Source of the DNA: Micromonospora sp. ALFpr18c
Lineage (GTDB): Bacteria > Actinomycetota > Actinomycetes > Mycobacteriales > Micromonosporaceae
Reading direction: 5' to 3'
NCBI RefSeq assembly: GCF_008868155.1
Contig: NZ_WBKR01000014.1
Coordinates: forward strand, 1 to 56,503
DNA: 56,503 nucleotides
The notes beneath the pieces are model-generated. The model did no database searches, was not told the DNA's origin, and saw only the letters and a program-made list of their open reading frames with translations. A program made the translations under genes and the position numbers. Positions 26,301 through 40,841 of this stretch are shown here, piece after piece (the stretch's first letter is position 1; every line of letters starts with the position of its first letter).

Positions 26301-28822
26301 CCGCGCTCACCGCCGACGGTGGCGTGCCGCCGGCCCGGGTGGTGCACGCGTTCACCCTCGACGGCGTACCCGCCGGCATCGACATCGCGGCGACCTGGGC
26401 GGCCCAGGAGTGGGGCTTCTTCAGCGCTCTGCACCTCGTGCAGGCGCTCGCCGGCGCCGGCCTGACCGGTGCCGAGGACGGCGTCGCCCTGGAGCTGGTC
26501 ACCACCGGCACCGGCGACGTACGCGGTGACGACCTGCGCCGACCGGAGCACGCCACCCTGGCCGGGCTGGCCCGGGTGCTCCCCGCCGAGCTGCCCGGCC
26601 TGAGCGTCCGGCTCGTCGACGCGGATCCGTCCGACGACGGTGTCGCGGCGGTGGTCGCCGAGCTGCGCCGCCCCCGGGAGCCCGAGGTGGCCCTGCGGGG
26701 TGGGCGGCGCTGGCGGGCCGACGTGGAGCAGGTGACGATCGACGCGGAGGGGGATCCGGGCGCGCTGCGCGACGGCGGCCGGTACCTGATCACCGGTGGT
26801 CTCGGCGGCGTCGGCATCACCCTGGCCGAGGACTTCGCCACCCGGGCGCGGGCGAAGCTGGTGCTGCTGGCCCGCTCCGGGCTGCCCGAGCGCGAACGGT
26901 GGGACGACCACCTCGCCGTGCACGGCGACGACCGGGCGGGGCGGGCCATCGCGGCGATCCGCCGGATGGAGTCCGCCGGCGCCGAGGTGCTGGTGCTCGC
27001 CGCCGACGTCACCGACCCGGCGGAGCTGCGTCGGGTCCGCGACGCGGCGCTGTCCGCGTACGGCGGTCTGGACGGCATCGTGCACGCCGCCGGCCTGCCC
27101 GGTGGTGGGATGGCCGAGGTCAAGGAACGGGCCGACGCCGAGCGGGTGCTCGCCCCGAAGCTCGCCGGCACGCTCGCCCTCGCCCAGGTCTTCGGCGACC
27201 TGCCGCTGGACTTCGTGGTGCTCTGTTCGTCGATCACCGCTGTCGTCGGCGGCTTCGGGCAGGTCGACTACTGCGCCGCCAACGCGTTCCTGGACGCGCA
27301 CGCCCGCTCCGGCGCGGGCTGGCGGTCGCCGGTGCTGTCGCAGAACTGGGGTGGCTGGGCCGAGGTGGGCATGGCCGTGGAGACCGCCGCGCCGGCCGGG
27401 TTCCGGGCGGCCGGTCGCGACACGGTGACCAGCGCGGTCGACCACCCGGTACTCGCCACGAAGGTCACCGGGCCGGCGGAGACGGTGCTGCACGGCCTGG
27501 TCTCGGCCAGCAGCCACTGGATGCTCGACGAGCACCGCATCGGCGGCGTGCCGGTGGTCCCGGGCACCGCGCACCTGGAGGCGGTGCGGGCCGCGGTGGT
27601 CGACGCGCTGCCCGCACCCGGCCCCGACGCGGCGGTGGAGTTGCGGGACGTGGTCTTCCTGGAGCCGTTCGCGGTGCCCGACGGCACGGTCGCCCAGTAC
27701 CGGGTGGAGTTGATGCCGGCCGATGACGGGGGCACCGAGTTCGTCGTGCGCAGCCTGGCGGGTGGTCGACTGCGCACCCACGTCCGCGGTGTGGCCGGCT
27801 GGACCGACGAGCCGGCGCCACCGGCACGGGCGGCGTCCGCGGTGGGCCGCCGGGTGGACGACGACGCCTCGTTCGGTCGGGGCCGCGGCAGCATGCTCAC
27901 CTTCGGGCCGCGCTGGGCCGCCCTGCGCGAACACCACCTCGCCGAGGACACCGAGCTGGCGGTGATCGAGGCGCCCGCCCCGGCCGTCGCCGAGCTGCCC
28001 GCCTGGGGCCTGCACCCCGCGTTGCTGGACGTGGCGACCGCGTTCGGCCGGGGCCAGGGCAGTGGCACCTACCTGCCGCTGTCGTACGGCCGGATCGTGG
28101 TGCGCGGACCGTTGCCGACCCGGTTCACCAGCGAGCTGCGGCACCGGGCGGGTGACAGCGACGAGGTGGTCGTCGCCGACCTGTCGCTGCGTGACCCCGA
28201 CGGGGTGGAGCTGGTCGCCGTCAGCGACTTCGTGCTGCGCCGCGTCGACCGGGACGCGGTCACCGGCGGTCTCGTCCAACCGTCCGAGGTGGACGCGCCC
28301 ACGCCGACCTCGACCGAGGACATCCGGCCGGTGGACGGGGCGGAGGCGTTCCGGCGCAGCCTCACCGCCGGCCTCGGGGCCCAGGTGGTCATCGCCACCA
28401 GGACCGTCGACGACATCCGCCGCCGGGCCGGCCGGGTCACCACCGACACCCTCACCACCGACACCCTCACCACCGACACCCTCACCGCCGACGACGCCAC
28501 CCCCGCCGCCTCCGGCGGCGGCGCGGCGCCCGGCACCGAGTTGGAGTCCGTCATCGCCCGGGTGTGGCAGGACGGGCTCGGCGTGACCGAGGTCGGCGTC
28601 GACGACGACTTCTTCGCCCTGGGCGGCAACTCCCTGGTCGCGGTGCAGCTGATCGCCGCGATGCGCAAGGCGACCGGCGTGCGGCTGCCGATGCGCAGCC
28701 TGTTCGACACCCCCACCGTGGCCGGGCTCGCCGCCCGCATCGAGGAGCTGCGCGCCGCCGCCGTCGACGAGCCGGCCGCCCCGGCACCGATCCCCACCAT
28801 CCCGCGACTGCCCCGCGCCTGA
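23339..28822 (+). CDS. Type I polyketide synthase module, KS-AT-KR-DH-ACP
   Basis: A 1827-residue single module. KS about residues 20-440 with Cys193 (HTACSTSLVAF). AT about 545-880 with Ser638 (GHSIGEY) and the HAFH motif, which by family rules indicates malonyl-CoA. A reductase unit follows with the NADPH motif TGGLGGVG near 1150 and Tyr1311 (VDYCAANAF). The dehydratase has His1399 (DEHRIGGVPVVPG) and the distal Asp in LHPALLDVA. The carrier Ser is 1765 (LGGNSLVAVQL). KR before DH is not the canonical DH-KR order. The KR lacks the LDD motif of B-type KRs. With KR and DH active the product unit would be an alkene. ATG 23339 follows AAGGA; GTG 23321 overlapping the previous stop is in frame and also possible. 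Confidence 0.88.
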   Translation: MSNPTTRPDDANDLADEGIEPIAIVGLAARLPGAADVHEFWRNLVDGVESATELTREEQLARGATVNEVDDPGWVNRAPLVDGYDEFDAGLFGMTSREAELTDPQHRLFLETCHTALEDAGYDPSRYDGAVGVYAGTGGNTYLQRNVLRNQRAGGNPHTAVSIATGNSPNYVATNVSYRLDLRGPSMTVHTACSTSLVAFHLACEALRNGECDMALAGGVNIELPHVGYLGMEGFTSPDGRCRPFDADANGTVWGSGVGVTLLKRLSDAIADGDTVRAVVLGNAINNDGAGKVGFTAPSVDGQMAVVAQAVAMADVDPRTITYVEAHGTGTAMGDPIEVAALSAVYSKDTDERGWCGIGSVKSNIGHLSQPSGIVSVIKTVLAMEHGLIPPTINFETPNPAVEFADTPFFVANTLTKWDADGGPRRAGVSSFGIGGTNAHVVLEEAPAAYRDDRRVRPAHLLQVSAATPTALDAAVRRLADHLDSAADAGPEYLADIAHTLRVGRRQYAHRRAVVATDLVSAAAALRARKRGPEPVTVSPAPKVGFLFSGQGAQYAGMGAQLYAEQPSFAAAVDECAELLRPELGLDLRDLILGRDPAAGERLVETRYTQPALFTVEYALAVLWQAAGVRPAAMIGHSIGEYVAATIAGVLSLPDALRVVAGRGRLMQSVPTGSMLAVALDESVVAAHLPAELAVATVNGPGTCVVAGPTAAVEAFAATLDGKSKMLRTSHAFHSPMMDPILADFTALMGTVTLRPPTLPFLSNVTGAWITAEQATDPAYWAAHLRQPVRFGDCVATLLTAGTWQLLECGPGRQLASLARMQVARAAPEQRQLAPLSSLPGPGDGTGDLATLLGAAGALWSAAVPVRFDDDPAARRVPLPTYPFERRRFWIDPDPEQPVVTAPVEVGPRPLPQWFAVPVWRQAAPLPPTVPLGRCLVLTAGPRGDALVAGLRAAGADPVVVRPGDAFAADGDYRLRPGVRADYDDLVAALTADGGVPPARVVHAFTLDGVPAGIDIAATWAAQEWGFFSALHLVQALAGAGLTGAEDGVALELVTTGTGDVRGDDLRRPEHATLAGLARVLPAELPGLSVRLVDADPSDDGVAAVVAELRRPREPEVALRGGRRWRADVEQVTIDAEGDPGALRDGGRYLITGGLGGVGITLAEDFATRARAKLVLLARSGLPERERWDDHLAVHGDDRAGRAIAAIRRMESAGAEVLVLAADVTDPAELRRVRDAALSAYGGLDGIVHAAGLPGGGMAEVKERADAERVLAPKLAGTLALAQVFGDLPLDFVVLCSSITAVVGGFGQVDYCAANAFLDAHARSGAGWRSPVLSQNWGGWAEVGMAVETAAPAGFRAAGRDTVTSAVDHPVLATKVTGPAETVLHGLVSASSHWMLDEHRIGGVPVVPGTAHLEAVRAAVVDALPAPGPDAAVELRDVVFLEPFAVPDGTVAQYRVELMPADDGGTEFVVRSLAGGRLRTHVRGVAGWTDEPAPPARAASAVGRRVDDDASFGRGRGSMLTFGPRWAALREHHLAEDTELAVIEAPAPAVAELPAWGLHPALLDVATAFGRGQGSGTYLPLSYGRIVVRGPLPTRFTSELRHRAGDSDEVVVADLSLRDPDGVELVAVSDFVLRRVDRDAVTGGLVQPSEVDAPTPTSTEDIRPVDGAEAFRRSLTAGLGAQVVIATRTVDDIRRRAGRVTTDTLTTDTLTTDTLTADDATPAASGGGAAPGTELESVIARVWQDGLGVTEVGVDDDFFALGGNSLVAVQLIAAMRKATGVRLPMRSLFDTPTVAGLAARIEELRAAAVDEPAAPAPIPTIPRLPRA
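28439..28483 (+). repeat. Three perfect 15-nt tandem repeats in the DH-ACP linker
   Basis: Three identical copies of ACCACCGACACCCTC in frame give a Thr-Thr-Asp-Thr-Leu repeat just before the acyl carrier domain. It is probably a flexible spacer whose length varies by slippage. Confidence 0.85.
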
Positions 28823-28845
28823 CGAGAAAGCAGGACCGAAAAGCC

Positions 28846-29799
28846 ATGAGCGACACGATCGCCACGCTGCCCGTGGTCGTCGAATCCGACGGTCGGGCGT
28901 TGACCGACCTGATCACCGACCGCCGCGCCGAGCTGCGGGCCACCCTGGCCGAGCAGGGCGGGTTGCTGTTCCGGGGCTTCGACGTGGGCGGGGTGGACGG
29001 CTTCGACCGGGTGGTCCGGGCGTTGTCCGGTGAGCCACTGACCTACACCGAGCGGTCCTCACCACGGCACGCCATCAAGGGCCGCGTGTACACCTCGACC
29101 GACTACCCGCCGGACGAGGAGATCTTCCTGCACAACGAGAACTCGTACCAGGCGCGGTGGCCGCTGACGCTGTTCTTCTACTGCATCACCGCGCCGCAGA
29201 CGTTGGGCGCCACCCCGCTGGCCGACATCCGCCGGGTCTACCAGGAGATCGACCCGGCGGTCCGCGAGGAGTTCATCCGCCGTCGCTGGATGCTGATGCG
29301 CAACTTCCACGAGGACTTCGGCACCACCTGGCAGCACGTCTTCGGCACCGAGGACCGCTCCGAGGTCGAGGCGTACGCGGCGGCGAACCGGATCACGCTG
29401 CAGTGGGTGGGCCGCGACGGCCTGCGGACCCGGGCGGTGCGCGACGCCGTGCACCACCGGCCCGGCTCGGACGTCCCCCGCTGGTTCAACCACGCCACCT
29501 TCTTCCATGTGAGCAGCCTGGCCAAGGACCTCCAGGAGGGGCTGCTGGCCATGTTCGGCGCCGACGGGCTGCCGTCGAACACCTACTACGGCGACGGCGG
29601 CGAGATCCCCGCCGACGTCATGGACCACCTGCGCGCCGCCTACCGCGCCGCCAGCGTCCGTTTCGACTACCAGCGCGACGACGTGCTGGTGGTGGACAAC
29701 ATGACCGCCGCGCACGGCCGGGAGCCGTTCACCGGCCCCCGCAAGATCGCCGTCGCGATGGCCGAGCCGCACACCCCCGACACCGATGGAGCACAGTGA
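28846..29799 (+). CDS. SyrP/TauD-like Fe(II)/2-oxoglutarate-dependent hydroxylase
   Basis: A 317-residue cytoplasmic dioxygenase of the TauD superfamily. The iron ligands read as His96 and Glu98 (FLHNENSYQ, an HxE variant as in clavaminate-synthase-like and amino-acid hydroxylases) and distal His290 (TAAHGREPF), with Arg299 for 2-oxoglutarate. Related SyrP-like proteins hydroxylate the beta carbon of carrier-bound Asp/Asn. The gene lies directly upstream of mbtH and of the module whose A-domain pocket reads as Asn, so beta-hydroxylation of that Asn is the natural inference. It ends one base into the ATG of mbtH (TGATG). The start follows a weak site (AGGACCGAAAAGCC). Confidence 0.85.
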   Translation: MSDTIATLPVVVESDGRALTDLITDRRAELRATLAEQGGLLFRGFDVGGVDGFDRVVRALSGEPLTYTERSSPRHAIKGRVYTSTDYPPDEEIFLHNENSYQARWPLTLFFYCITAPQTLGATPLADIRRVYQEIDPAVREEFIRRRWMLMRNFHEDFGTTWQHVFGTEDRSEVEAYAAANRITLQWVGRDGLRTRAVRDAVHHRPGSDVPRWFNHATFFHVSSLAKDLQEGLLAMFGADGLPSNTYYGDGGEIPADVMDHLRAAYRAASVRFDYQRDDVLVVDNMTAAHGREPFTGPRKIAVAMAEPHTPDTDGAQ

Positions 29800-29987
29800 T
29801 GTCCGAATCCCGATTCCTGGTCGTCCGCAACGACGAGGAGCAGTACTCCATCTGGGCGGCCGAGCGGGACCTCCCCGCGGGGTGGTACGACGAGGGGTTC
29901 GCCGGCACCCGCGAGGAGTGCCTCGCGCACATCGACTCCGTCTGGACCGACATGCGTCCCCGTTCGGTGCGGGAGACGGCGTCATGA
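29799..29987 (+). CDS. MbtH-like protein
   Basis: A 62-residue protein with the family landmarks FLVVRNDEEQYSIW, the LPAGWYDEGFAGTREECLAHI core and the terminal WTDMRP signature. MbtH proteins bind adenylation domains and help them fold or work. The ATG shares a base with the previous stop, and its own stop overlaps the next NRPS gene by 4 bp. The partner A domains are probably those of the two modules immediately downstream. The start is fixed by the coupling. Confidence 0.95.
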   Translation: MSESRFLVVRNDEEQYSIWAAERDLPAGWYDEGFAGTREECLAHIDSVWTDMRPRSVRETAS

Positions 29988-32900
29988 CCCGGGAGTGGAC
30001 CTTCCCGGCCTCGTACGCCCAGGAGCGGGTGTGGACGGCCAACCAGCTCGACCCCGGCTCACCGGTCTACAACATCTCCGCGCCGTGCCGCTTCCCGGTC
30101 GGTGTCACCGCACCCCAGGCCGCCGAGATGTTCGCGCTGGTGGTCGCCCGGCACGAGGCGCTGCGGACCCACCTGCGGATGGTCGACGGCACGTTGACGC
30201 AGGTCGTCCGGGCCGTCGAGCCGCTGGAGCTGGCGGAGTTGGACCTGAGCGCCCTGCCCGCCGACGAGCAGGACGCCCGCTACGACGAGACATTCGCCGA
30301 GCTGGCCCGGACTCCGATCCCGCTGGACGCCCCGCCGCTGTGGCGGGCCCGGCTGGTGCACTTCGCCGCCGACCGGGTCGGGTTGCAGTTCGTGGTGCAC
30401 CACGCGGTCTTCGACAGCCATTCCGCGGTGCTCCTCGACACCGAGCTGTCCGCGTTCGCCCGCGCCGCGCTGACCGGCGCGCCCGCCGACGTGCCCGTGC
30501 TGCCCATCCAGTACGCCGATTTCTCCGTCTGGCAGCGCGACCAGCTCAGCGGTGACGAACTGGACCGGCAGCTCGCCTTCTGGCGCGGCCACCTGGCCGG
30601 CGCGCCGGCCGTGACCACTCTGCCACTGGACCGACCGCGCCCCACCCAGCTCGGCTTCGCCGGCGACGAGGTCCGCTTCGACCTGCCCGACGGGCTGCTG
30701 GACCAGGTCGGTCGACTCGCCGCCAGCACCTCCGCCACCTCGTACATGGTGCTGCTGGCCACCTTCGCGGCCCTGCTGTCTCGGATCTCCGGCGACACGC
30801 GCGTGGTGGTGGGCGTCTCCACCGCCGCCCGGGACACCGCCGAGCTGACCCCGCTGATCGGGATGTTCGTCAACCCGGTCGCGCTGTGCTGCGACCTGAC
30901 CGGCGACCCGAGCGTCACCGACCTGCTCGGCCGGATCCGGGGCGGTCTGGTGGAGGCGATGGAGCACGGGCAGACCCCGTTCCAGCGGGTCGTCGAGGCC
31001 GTCGCCGGGCAGCGCGACCCGTCGGTGCAGCCGGTGTTCCAGACCGCGCTGAACTTCATTCCGGACTCCGGCCTGGACGTGGTGGCCCTGGGCACCACCA
31101 AGGACGACCTGGCCTTCGACATCACCCGGGGCACCTGCCGGCTGGTCTACCGCACCGACCTGTTCGACCGGGCCACCGCCGAGACGATCGTGGCCCGCTA
31201 CCTGCGGTTGCTCACCGCCGTGGTCGCCGACCCGGCCACCAGACTGTCGGCGCTGCCCCTGCTCGACGACGCCGAGCGGGACCTGCTGCTCACCTGGACC
31301 GGCAGTGGTGGCGACGTGACCCCGAGCACCGTGGTCGCCGAGGTGCAGCGGCAGTGCGCCGTGACCCCGGCGGCGGTCGCGGTGCTCTGCGACGGGGTGG
31401 AGCTGAGCTACGCCGAGCTGTCCGCGCGGGCAAACCGGCTGGCCCGGCTGCTGGTCGAGCGGGGTGCCGGCCCGGAGACCGTCGTCGCGCTCCTGCTGCC
31501 CCGCTCGGCGGAGCTGCTGGTGGCGATCCTCGCGGTGCTCAAGGCCGGCGCGGCGTACCTGCCGGTGGACACCGACCACCCGGCGAACCGGATCGGCTAC
31601 CTGCTCGCCGACGCGCAACCGACGCTGGTGCTGGCCACCGCGGGGACGGCCGCCCTCGCCCCGGCCGACGCGCTGGTGCTCGACGCCGCGACCGCCGCCG
31701 ACCGGAACGACACCGACCTCACCGACACCGACCTCACCGACGACGACCGGCGGGCGCCGCTGCGCCCGGAGCACCCCGCGTACGTGCTCTACACCTCCGG
31801 CTCCACCGGCCGGCCCAAGGGTGTGCTGGTGGAGCACCGGGCGGTCACCGCGTACCTGGCCTGGGCTCGGGACACCTACCCCGGCCTGGCCGGCACCGCC
31901 CTGCTGCACTCCCCGGTCACGTTCGACCTGACCGTGACGGGACTGCTCGGCACGCTCACCGCGGGCGGCACGGTCCGGCTGGCCGGCATCGACACTCCGG
32001 CCGCCCGGGCCGGTGGCCCGCCGACCTTCCTCAAGGTCACCCCCAGCCACCTGCCGTTGCTCGACGACGCGCTGTCGCCCACCACCGACCTGGTGGTCGG
32101 CGGGGAGGCGTTGACCGGCGAGCAGCTGGCCGCCTGGCGGTCGGCGCACCCGGACGTCGCCGTGGTCAACGAGTACGGCCCGACCGAGGCGACCGTGGGT
32201 TGCGTCGCCGCCCGGATCGCCCCCGGCCAGCCGGTGCCCGCCGGCCCGGTGCCGATCGGCCAACCCACCTGGACCACCCGGGCACACCTGCTCGACGCCG
32301 CGTTGAACCCGGTGCCGCCGGGCGTGGTCGGCGAGCTGTACGTCGCCGGGGCGCAACTGGCCCGGGGCTACCTGCGCAGGCCGGCGCTCACCGCCGAGCG
32401 GTTCCTGCCCTGCCCGTACGGGCCGCCGGGGGAGCGGATGTACCGCACCGGTGACCTGGCCCGGTGGCGGGCCGACGGGACGCTGGAATACCTGGGCCGC
32501 CGCGACAGCCAGGTCAAGGTCCGGGGGATGCGGATCGAGCTGGGCGAGATCGAGTCGGTGCTGCGCTCCCGTGCGGACGTGGACGCGGCAGCGGTGGTGG
32601 TCCGTGCCGACGCGGGTGAGCCGACGCTGGTCGCCTACCTGGTCGGCGACGTCGACGAGACGACGGTCGCCGCCGACCTGGCCCTGGACCTGCCCGCGCA
32701 CCTGGTGCCGAGCGCCTTCGTCCGGTTGGACGCGCTGCCGTTGACGCCGAACGGCAAGCTGGACACCGCCGCGCTGCCGGCCCCGACGGTCGTCACCTCC
32801 GGCGGCTTCCTCGCTCCGCGTACCGACGCCGAGGCGCTGGTCGCCGAGGTCTACGCCGAGATTCTGCAGTTGGAGAAGGTCGGCGCCCTCGACGACTTCT

Positions 32901-33111
32901 TCGCCCTCGGCGGCAACTCGCTGCGCGGCATGCGGGCGATGGCGCGCATCCGCGCCGAAGTGGATGTGGACCTGCCGATGCGGGCGCTGTTCAGCAGCCC
33001 GGTGGTCGCCGACCTGGCGGCCCAGATCGAGCAGCGTATCGCCGCCGAACTGGACGAGCTCTCCGAAACCGAGGTCGCCGCTCTGCTCGCGGCGCAGAAG
33101 GACACCGGCTC

Positions 33112-33115
<4 letters not shown>
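29984..33115 (+). CDS. Non-ribosomal peptide synthetase module, C-A-PCP (predicted Asn)
   Basis: A 1043-residue protein with a condensation domain (about 5-430; HHAVFDS at His139-140, Ser instead of the usual Gly after Asp), adenylation domain (about 450-930; YTSGSTGRPKG; Lys in LTPNGKLDT) and carrier with Ser979 (LGGNSLRGM). The pocket residues read manually are D-L-T-K-V-G-E-V-G plus the invariant Lys. This differs by one conservative change from the well-known Asn code DLTKLGEVGK. The module follows the PKS, so its C domain should accept the polyketide-extended chain. Start ATG 29984 overlaps the mbtH stop, and the end overlaps the next gene by 4 bp. A short Asp/Thr/Leu repeat sits in the A domain near 31706-31745. 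Confidence 0.9.
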
Positions 33116-38616
<5,501 letters not shown>

Positions 38617-38620
38617 CGGG

Positions 38621-38653
38621 GCGGGTGCCGGTGCGGCCGTGCCGGCACCCCGC
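38621..38653 (+). terminator. Hairpin terminator of the biosynthetic operon
   Basis: Five bases after the NRPS-MFS stop, arms GCGGGTGCCGG (38621-38631) and CCGGCACCCCGC (38642-38653) pair with a single bulge over a 10-nt loop. There is no U-tract. It marks the right edge of the cluster and faces the convergent gene at 38688. Confidence 0.65.
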
Positions 38654-38687
38654 GCCTGGGATCCGGACGAGTGGGGCGTCCGCCTGC

Positions 38688-39254
38688 TCAGCGGGCGGTG
38701 GCCTGGTCGGTGAGGCGCGAGACCAGCTCAGCCGTCGAATTCGACTCGTCGAGATGGACGGCGGCCTGCGCGCGCAGCGTCGCGAGGTGGACCAGCAGCG
38801 CGGGCCGATCGTTGCGGTACTCGGCGAGCAGGCGCAGCTTCGCGGGCGAGCACGGCCAGGCGATCCCGCACGCCCGGCATCGCCAGGTGGGCCGGGAGGG
38901 GAGGTGGTCCCGTCGCCGGGTCACACCGCCGCCCGCCGGGTTCCGGTTGGCCGTCCGCGACGCTGCGGTACGGGCGGAGCCGCCAATCGGCACACGCGCG
39001 GGCATCAGGTACAGCTCCCGTCGGGCCACCGCGTTCCCGTTACGGCCCACCTCGTAGCACTCGATCCAGAGCCAACCGTGGTACGTGTGCCGATCGTTCA
39101 GGACGCGGATCACCCGCACCGTGATCGGGCGGACGAACTGCGGGCTCGCGTCGCGGGTCAGGCGCAGCAGGTCGCCGGACCGGATCGTTCGTGGCTCGGC
39201 CTCGACACCCGGCCTCGCCGGCGTCGCGTCGGGCGTCCTTGGTGTGTCGGGCAT
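38688..39254 (-). CDS. Conserved actinobacterial hypothetical with a Cys-rich C-terminal motif
   Basis: A 188-residue protein with ATG at 39254 behind GAGGGGAAG. Two parts are visible: an N-terminal domain of about 90 residues (VRVIRVLNDRHTYHGWLWIECYEVG, ending RELYLMPARVP), and a C-terminal segment with WRCRACGIAWPC, a possible metal-binding knuckle, followed by helices RLLAEYRNDRPALLVHLATL. I recognise the C-terminal type from Micromonosporaceae genomes, where such proteins often carry a flavin-reductase label I cannot support here. Function unknown. It is convergent with the NRPS operon. Confidence 0.7.
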   Translation of the reverse strand: MPDTPRTPDATPARPGVEAEPRTIRSGDLLRLTRDASPQFVRPITVRVIRVLNDRHTYHGWLWIECYEVGRNGNAVARRELYLMPARVPIGGSARTAASRTANRNPAGGGVTRRRDHLPSRPTWRCRACGIAWPCSPAKLRLLAEYRNDRPALLVHLATLRAQAAVHLDESNSTAELVSRLTDQATAR

Positions 39255-39395
39255 GGCTTCCCCTCACGTCCGTTCTGGGAAGGGGGCCCGGCCTCGGTGC
39301 TCGCCGTCGGGTCGGCCGGGCCCCCGCTACGAACGCGCGCGGCGGGCTTCGTCGCCTCCACCGCCCACGCCGTCTACGAAGAACCCTGCCGAGGG

Positions 39396-39423
39396 TTGCC
39401 TGACAATCACACAGCGTTAGATG
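39396..39423 (+). promoter_or_regulatory. Candidate promoter of the XRE/DUF397 pair
   Basis: TTGCCT (39396-39401) and TAGATG (39418-39423) are 16 bp apart and lie about 40 bp upstream of the chosen ATG at 39466. The placement argues against the upstream in-frame ATG at 39421, which would lie inside the -10 box. Confidence 0.4.
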
Positions 39424-39465
39424 ATTTCCTCGGAACGCTCCATTGGCTCCCGAAGGGACGCAGGC

Positions 39466-40233
39466 ATGAACCATGCATTCGTCGCGGCGCTCGCCGAGGC
39501 TTCCGAGACGGCCGAGAGTCTGGCCGGTCGCATGGGGATTCACCCGAAGACGGTGGCCCGCTGGGCGAACCCGGGACGCGTACCGCAGACCCGTCACCGT
39601 GCCGAGGTGGCAAAGATCCTGAGTAAGGATGTGGCGGACCTGTGGCCGGACGTCTTCAACCGTCGGGAGCCGGTCTGGTTCCGGCCGTGGGTCGACATCG
39701 AACGCGAGGCGGTCGCTCTACGCGCCTTCCAGCTCGCCTGGGTCCCCGGCCTGCTCCAGACCGAGGCGTACGCCCGCGCCACACTCGCGTGGGAGGCGCT
39801 GACAACGGCTGAGATCGAAGAGCTGGTGTCGGCACGCATCGATCGGCAGACGATCCTCACCCGTGAACGTGGGCCATTGTTCGTCGCGGTGCTCGATGAG
39901 GGAATCCTTCATCGAGGATTCGCCGGAGGGCGGCCGCTCATGGCTGCGCAGCTCGCTCACCTTATGGCCTGCGCCGACCTGCCGAGCGTTCAGCTTCACG
40001 TCGTGCCCAGCGAGGCGATCGCCTACCCCGGGCTCAACGGGCCGTTCACACTCGCGGAGTTGCCAGACGGCACGCGGGTGGCACATGTGGACAGTCAGGC
40101 GCAGGCGCAAATCGTCGATCAGACGTCGGAGCTTGCTACCCTCGAGCGACGGTGGGAACGCATCCGGGGCGAGGCCCTTCCCCGCGGGCGGTCCCTGGAC
40201 CTCCTGAGAGAAGCGGCAGCATCATGGACGTGA
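39466..40233 (+). CDS. XRE-family regulator with DUF5753-type C-terminal domain
   Basis: A 255-residue protein with an N-terminal helix-turn-helix (about residues 3-58; AESLAGRMGIHPKTVARWANPG). The long C-terminal domain contains WVPGLLQTEAYARATL and VQLHVVPSEAIAYPGLNGPFTLAEL, the hallmark of DUF5753 regulators that are abundant in actinomycetes. ATG 39466 is preferred over 39421 because of promoter placement. It overlaps the DUF397 gene by 10 bp. Such pairs (as in BldB/WhiJ-like systems) tend to act together in developmental or antibiotic regulation. Its position next to the cluster makes it a candidate regulator, but nothing shows this directly. Confidence 0.88.
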   Translation: MNHAFVAALAEASETAESLAGRMGIHPKTVARWANPGRVPQTRHRAEVAKILSKDVADLWPDVFNRREPVWFRPWVDIEREAVALRAFQLAWVPGLLQTEAYARATLAWEALTTAEIEELVSARIDRQTILTRERGPLFVAVLDEGILHRGFAGGRPLMAAQLAHLMACADLPSVQLHVVPSEAIAYPGLNGPFTLAELPDGTRVAHVDSQAQAQIVDQTSELATLERRWERIRGEALPRGRSLDLLREAAASWT

Positions 40234-40415
40234 CCGGCGCACGGTGGCGAAAGAGCACCAGGAGCGGTAGCAACGGCGGTGACTGCGTCGAGGTTGCGGA
40301 CAATCTCCCCGGCGTCGTCCTGGTCCGCGACACGAAGAACCGCGACGCCGGCACCCTGGTCTTCGCCCCGACGGCCTGGCGAGCGTTCGTCGCCCACGTC
40401 ACCGCCCGTTCGTAA
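40224..40415 (+). CDS. DUF397 protein
   Basis: A 63-residue protein with the typical DUF397 pattern: ARWRKSTRSGSNGGDCVEVA, VLVRDTKNRDAGTLVF, then a C-terminal W-x-x-F (TAWRAFVAHV). These small proteins accompany XRE/DUF5753 regulators and are thought to act as their partners. The ATG at 40224 lies within the end of the regulator gene, so the two are coupled. Confidence 0.9.
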   Translation: MDVTGARWRKSTRSGSNGGDCVEVADNLPGVVLVRDTKNRDAGTLVFAPTAWRAFVAHVTARS

Positions 40416-40430
40416 GCAGCGTCCCCGGCG

Positions 40431-40841
40431 GTGGCCACCTACGAGGTCGCGCTCGTGCTGCTCGTCGACTCTTCGGGCGCGGTGCTCCTGCAGCACCGGG
40501 ACGAGGACGCCCCGGTCTCGCCGAACCAGTGGAGTCTGCCGGGCGGCCACCGTGAGCCGGGCGAGTCGCCCGAGCAGGCGGCGCGGCGCGAGTTGCGGGA
40601 GGAAACCGGTCTGACGGCGGACGTGTTGCACCCGCTGTGGAGTGGGCCGCGCCCGGATGAGGCCGGCTTCCCGCACACGGTGACGGTGCACGTGTTCGAG
40701 GGCACCACAACGGCCCGGCAGGAGGACGTGATCCTCGGTGAGGGCCGAGCGATGTTGTTCGTCCCCCCGGACGAGGTGTTCGACCGTGAGTTGGCCGTCT
40801 CCTCCGCGGCGGTCCTGTCGTCATACCTCCGGGGTCAATGA
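40431..40841 (+). CDS. Nudix hydrolase
   Basis: A 136-residue protein with a fully canonical Nudix box (GGHREPGESPEQAARRELREE then TGL) at about residues 38-60. The GTG at 40431 gives the standard Nudix start ATYEVALVLLVD. It begins 15 bp after the DUF397 gene and may share its transcript. Substrate unknown. A dispersed hairpin element starts at its stop codon and may end transcription. Confidence 0.88.
   Translation: MATYEVALVLLVDSSGAVLLQHRDEDAPVSPNQWSLPGGHREPGESPEQAARRELREETGLTADVLHPLWSGPRPDEAGFPHTVTVHVFEGTTTARQEDVILGEGRAMLFVPPDEVFDRELAVSSAAVLSSYLRGQ

Noticed and set aside
23429..28279. Very long reverse-strand open frame (1616 codons) opposite the PKS gene
   Set aside because: It is a by-product of strong G/C third-position bias; the forward strand encodes a perfect PKS module and the reverse product has no recognisable domain.
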